A stretch of 9,020 nucleotides of DNA from contig JACZXM010000083.1 in NCBI GenBank assembly GCA_022571615.1, forward strand, positions 1 to 9,020, written 5' to 3'. Below are positions 6,206 through 9,020 of the stretch, piece after piece. The notes under the pieces were generated by a model. That model made no database searches. It was not told the DNA's origin and worked only from the letters and a program-made list of their open reading frames with translations. Source of the DNA: Acidobacteriota bacterium. GTDB lineage: Bacteria; Acidobacteriota; UBA890; WLXD01. A program made the translations under genes and the position numbers. Numbering within the stretch: the stretch's first letter is position 1; each line of letters opens with the position of its first letter.

Positions 6206-6940
6206 TCAGATCGCAAGTCCCCGACGCAGTGCGGACGAGCGCCGCAATCCGGTGGCAATCTGTTCGGCGATCTCTGCCAGCGCCACGGGATTATCGGCGA
6301 ATCTCTGATTGACCTCGATCTCGATGCCGACGAATCGCTCCGGCGAGAGCGCCGCCCGCATGGCGGGCAGAATCCCGTCGGCGGTGCCGCTGTAGGGCCG
6401 ATTGAACCAGACCACCAGGCCGGTGGCACCTAGCAAGTACTGGCGCAGCTGCACGCACACCTGACGCTCGATCCCCCAGCGCGGATCGTGCAGCAACCCG
6501 ATGTCGTTGCGCCGCACCGTGCCCTTGAGCGCCGGGGTGAAGGTATGCACGGAGATGTGCAGGCAGTGGCCGTTGCGGGCAATGATCCGGCGGGCGTGAC
6601 GTGCCACCCCGTCGCGGTACGGCCGATAGTAGCGTTCGATCCGATCGCGGCGATCGGCAGCACTGAGGCCGTAGTTGAAGGAGATGCGATGACCGTCGGA
6701 TACCCGCCGCATCAGCACCCGATTGCCCACCGTCCGGTTCAGGTCCACCAGCAGTCGCGAGTATTCCCCCTTCCATATCGGGGCCTTGAAACTGCTCGCC
6801 AGAGCCTCGGCAATCGGTAGCGCCCCAGGGTCCCAGGCGATGTGGCGCTGCCGTAGATGCGACGCCAGCTCGCAACCCTCGGGCAGACGATTCGAGGCAT
6901 GCTCGCACGTTACCAGTACCTGGCGGCCGAGATCCTCCAT
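6206..6940 (-). CDS. N-formylglutamate amidohydrolase family protein
   Basis: This encodes 244 residues. The family (PF05013) hydrolyses N-formyl-glutamate or related N-acyl compounds in a metal-dependent way. Visible motifs are VTCEHASNRLP (10-20), HIAWDPGALPIAEAL (33-47), RLLVDLNRT (62-70), HISVHTFTP (128-136), NDIGLLHDPRW (145-155), FNRPYSGTADG (179-189) and GIEIEVNQR (205-213). The acidic and His residues in these are the likely metal and substrate ligands. The start is ATG at 6938-6940, with AGGAGGGG ending 9 bases upstream; the frame is open further up, but this start has the ribosome site and matches the family N-terminus. It lies 115 bases upstream of DUF4126 on the same strand, so it may head that operon. 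No hut genes are nearby, so a role in histidine breakdown is not supported by context. Confidence 0.88.
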   Translation of the reverse strand: MEDLGRQVLVTCEHASNRLPEGCELASHLRQRHIAWDPGALPIAEALASSFKAPIWKGEYSRLLVDLNRTVGNRVLMRRVSDGHRISFNYGLSAADRRDRIERYYRPYRDGVARHARRIIARNGHCLHISVHTFTPALKGTVRRNDIGLLHDPRWGIERQVCVQLRQYLLGATGLVVWFNRPYSGTADGILPAMRAALSPERFVGIEIEVNQRFADNPVALAEIAEQIATGLRRSSALRRGLAI

Positions 6941-7120
6941 CCGCTCGTGCCCCTCCTGGCAGGCCGCAGTGCGGCCGGCTGCCTGCCGCGCAGACCGACA
7001 TGCCGTCCGCCGTGGTGTCACCCTGTGGCGATCGGCAGCGTATTGTAGCGGCCATGCCATGAGCCTGCGTGCACAGTTCGGACCTGACGCGTCAGGTACT
7101 CCAAGGTCTGGGGAAACACC
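6941..7120. promoter_or_regulatory. Divergent promoter region between amidohydrolase and glycosyltransferase
   Basis: These 180 bases separate divergent genes. On the minus strand TACAAT (7042-7047) is a good -10-like hexamer for the amidohydrolase transcript, but no matching -35 is clear. On the plus side a 16-bp palindrome lies at 7082-7097, and GGGGA at 7110-7114 could be the Shine-Dalgarno for the GTG at 7121. Promoter positions are tentative. Confidence 0.4.
7082..7097. promoter_or_regulatory. 16-bp perfect palindrome, candidate operator
   Basis: ACCTGACGCGTCAGGT is its own reverse complement and lies 23 bases upstream of the glycosyltransferase start, in non-coding DNA. A dimeric repressor or activator site is the natural reading. 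The regulator is unknown and none is encoded in the window. Confidence 0.4.
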
Positions 7121-8428
7121 GTGGCGACTCCGACCCATGACGTGACCGAGCCACAGCAAGCGCCAGCGACCCCTCGAACCGAGCCAGCGCGGGTTCGCCG
7201 CGTGGCGATGGTGATTCAGCGCTTCCGCCCCCACTTCAGCGGGCAGGGGGTTCAGCTCGAGCAGTTGTGCCAGCATCTGGCTCGCCGTGGTGTGGAAGCG
7301 CACGTGTTCACCGCGGTGCGCGGCCGGCGATCCGCAGTGGAAGCCTGTGACGGCTACGCTATCCATCGGCTTCGCGCCGACGTGGTACCTGGCAGCGCCG
7401 GCAACAGCCATGTCTGGATGCCGACCTTCGCGGCTCGGGTGGGGGCTGCCTTGATGCGACCGCGCAGCAGGTACGACCTGATCCACGTGCATGCTCTGAC
7501 CGATGCGCTCTACACCGCCTGGATCGCCTCCCGGGCCCGTGCCATCCCGATCGTGTTCGAAATGACCTTGCTAGGCGACGACGACCCCGAATCCGTGCGC
7601 AACCAGCGCACTCTGATGACCGCGCCACGGTACGCCTTATACCGTCGTTGCGATGCCTTCGTCGCCATGTCGCGTGCTTTTCTGGACAGCTACCGGCGCG
7701 CCGGCCTGCCGCAGTCCAGATTGCGCCTCATCCCCCAGGGTGTCGATAACGGTCGCTTCCGGCCGGCCGCCGAAGGCGAGAAGCCGCAACTGCGAGACCG
7801 GCTCGGGCTACCACAAACCGGGCCTGTGGTTGCCTTCGTCGGCTCGCTCATTCAGCGCAAGGGGTTGGATCTGCTCCTGCGTGCCTGGACCCAGATCCAT
7901 GCAAACCATCCGCAGGCGACTCTGCTTCTGATCGGGCGCGACTCCTTCGAGCCCGAATCGGCGGACTGGGCCTACCTGCAGGAGGCGCTAGGTTCGCTCC
8001 CTGCCGCCACCGCGGCGCGGATCGTGCGGATGGGCGAGCGCGATGACGTGGATCTCTTGTTGCGCGCCGCCGATCTGTTCGTGTTTCCCTCTCGCCGCGA
8101 GGGGTTCGGTGCCGTAATCATCGAGGCGATGGCCAGCGGGCTTGCCTGCATCGTGGCGGAGCTTCCCGGCATCACCGATCTCATCTTCCAGTCACCTTGC
8201 ACCGAGACAGCGGTGGCATCTGGGCAGTGCGACGGCATCGTCGTGCCCCAGGAGAACACCGCGGCGCTGGCCACACGGATCGACGAAATGCTGAGCGATG
8301 CAGCCCTTCGCTCCCGGATCGCGGCCTGCGCCCGGCGCCGGGCGCAGGCCGCGTTCGATTTCGAGCACGTTGCCGACCAGTACATCGACCTGTACGAGCA
8401 CCTGGCCACCAAGAGCCGCTCCCGGTGA
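7121..8428 (+). CDS. GT4-family (GT-B fold) glycosyltransferase
   Basis: This encodes 435 residues and is expected to transfer a sugar from a nucleotide-sugar donor to a growing glycan or lipid carrier at the inner membrane. The N-terminal acceptor domain has VAMVIQRFRPHFSGQGVQLE (28-47) with the Gly-rich loop. The central IPQGVDNGRFRP (204-215) and VVAFVGSLIQRKGLDLLLRA (236-255) open the donor domain. VFPSRREGFGAVIIEAMASG (321-340) holds the EX7E pair Glu327/Glu335 typical of retaining GT4 enzymes. The GTG at 7121 is the outermost reasonable start; ATG at 7208 would remove a 29-residue Pro/Thr-rich lead and begin right at the fold. The gene overlaps the flippase-like gene by GTGA (8425-8428), so the two form an operon for surface polysaccharide or glycolipid. 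Donor and acceptor are unknown. Confidence 0.93.
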   Translation: MATPTHDVTEPQQAPATPRTEPARVRRVAMVIQRFRPHFSGQGVQLEQLCQHLARRGVEAHVFTAVRGRRSAVEACDGYAIHRLRADVVPGSAGNSHVWMPTFAARVGAALMRPRSRYDLIHVHALTDALYTAWIASRARAIPIVFEMTLLGDDDPESVRNQRTLMTAPRYALYRRCDAFVAMSRAFLDSYRRAGLPQSRLRLIPQGVDNGRFRPAAEGEKPQLRDRLGLPQTGPVVAFVGSLIQRKGLDLLLRAWTQIHANHPQATLLLIGRDSFEPESADWAYLQEALGSLPAATAARIVRMGERDDVDLLLRAADLFVFPSRREGFGAVIIEAMASGLACIVAELPGITDLIFQSPCTETAVASGQCDGIVVPQENTAALATRIDEMLSDAALRSRIAACARRRAQAAFDFEHVADQYIDLYEHLATKSRSR

Positions 8429-9020
8429 ACTCCCGAAGCCCTGACAGCTGGCTACGGGCGGTCTCGCGCTCGATGTTCTGGAATGCTCTTCTGCTGCCGC
8501 TGATCACGGTTTTCAATCTCGCTGCGGCGGTTCTGATCCGGCGCTACTTCGGTCTCGAGTCGGGCCTATATGACGCCTTGCTCGGCGTGCTCAACACCCT
8601 GCTGGCTTACACCGCCTTCGGCATCCCGTCCTGCTTCCCGCAGTTCTTGCCCGGCCTGGAGATGGCCGGCGACCGGAGCCCCGTGTGGGCGTTTATCCGA
8701 CGCGCCGGCTCGGCGCGACTCGGCCTGTTGGCGCTCGCTTTGGTCCCCTTCAACCTGCTGGCCGAACCGCTTGCGGGCCGATTGAGCCTCGGACCACAGG
8801 GCCCAGCGCTGCTGCACATGCTGTCGGTGCTGGTGATCCTACGGGCCGCGAACGACCTGGCGGTCAAGAGCCTGCAGGCCCTTCTGGCGCATCTGTGGGC
8901 GAATCTGCTGCTGTTTCTGCAAGCGTTGCTGGTGGCCGCGGCGCTGGTGTTCACGTTCGCCCAGGGCCTCGGCATGCAGGCGCTGGTGACGGCGCTGACC
9001 GTCGTGGCGGCGTTGGTGCT
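8425..9020 (+). CDS. Polysaccharide flippase-like membrane protein, N-terminal part (runs off window)
   Basis: The frame is open from GTG at 8425 to the window edge (198 codons). The translation is strongly hydrophobic, with repeated membrane helices: MFWNALLLPLITVFNLAAAV, then LLGVLNTLLAYTAFGIPSCF, LGLLALALVPFNLLAEPLAG and NLLLFLQALLVAAALVFTF. RRYFGLESGLYDALLGVLNT after the first helix is like the start of MOP-superfamily (Wzx-type) oligosaccharide flippases, which move lipid-linked glycans across the inner membrane. The 4-base overlap with the preceding glycosyltransferase supports this role. Only part of the protein is here, so another multi-spanning polysaccharide protein cannot be excluded. 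Confidence 0.72.
   Translation, partial: MNSRSPDSWLRAVSRSMFWNALLLPLITVFNLAAAVLIRRYFGLESGLYDALLGVLNTLLAYTAFGIPSCFPQFLPGLEMAGDRSPVWAFIRRAGSARLGLLALALVPFNLLAEPLAGRLSLGPQGPALLHMLSVLVILRAANDLAVKSLQALLAHLWANLLLFLQALLVAAALVFTFAQGLGMQALVTALTVVAALV

Noticed and set aside
6941..7492. Upstream extension of the amidohydrolase frame
   Set aside because: It runs through the intergenic region and antisense into the glycosyltransferase; the ATG at 6938-6940 has a good ribosome site and fits the family length.
1..9020. CRISPR arrays, tRNA or rRNA genes, transposase genes
   Set aside because: I looked for short regular repeats, cloverleaf-like ends and transposase motifs and found none.

Overview
The window is high-GC, densely coded DNA from a bacterium that is probably Gram-negative, since it carries an exported beta-barrel protein with a C-terminal aromatic residue. 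Codon and gene character would fit a deltaproteobacterial-type or other GC-rich environmental lineage. Nothing here fixes the taxon.

Layout. On the minus strand at the left edge, a secreted beta-barrel-like protein (438-1052) is followed after 9 bases by the N-terminal part of an NhaC-type Na+/H+ antiporter that runs off the window (1-428). Divergent from these, on the plus strand, is an FAD-dependent D-lactate dehydrogenase/glycolate oxidase-type enzyme (1193-2602). A 304-base convergent spacer (2603-2906) follows, with a 30-bp perfect inverted repeat. The next block is on the minus strand. An N-formylglutamate amidohydrolase family gene (6206-6940) is followed by a tightly coupled trio with 4-base start/stop overlaps: DUF4126 membrane protein (5494-6090), class III PLP aminotransferase (4193-5497) and a DUF3179 protein (2907-4196). 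On the plus strand at the right, a GT4 glycosyltransferase (7121-8428) overlaps by 4 bases a polysaccharide flippase-like membrane protein that continues past the window (8425-9020). These two look like the start of a surface-glycan operon.

The most notable feature is the DUF3179 gene. A plain reading splits it into two ORFs at one in-frame TGA (3708-3710). The TGA falls exactly where DUF3179 proteins carry the first Cys of a conserved CxxC, giving U-T-L-C, and both halves are otherwise intact and in the same frame. Just after the TGA lies a 7-bp perfect hairpin with a GGUCU loop, the loop sequence I recall for the E. coli fdhF SECIS. The gene's real stop is TAG, while five neighbouring genes end in TGA, so a general reassignment of TGA is unlikely. 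I read it as a 429-residue membrane-anchored selenoprotein with a predicted extracytoplasmic UxxC redox motif and a tandem second DUF3179-like domain lacking that motif. No selenocysteine machinery is visible in this window, so the claim rests on the local evidence.
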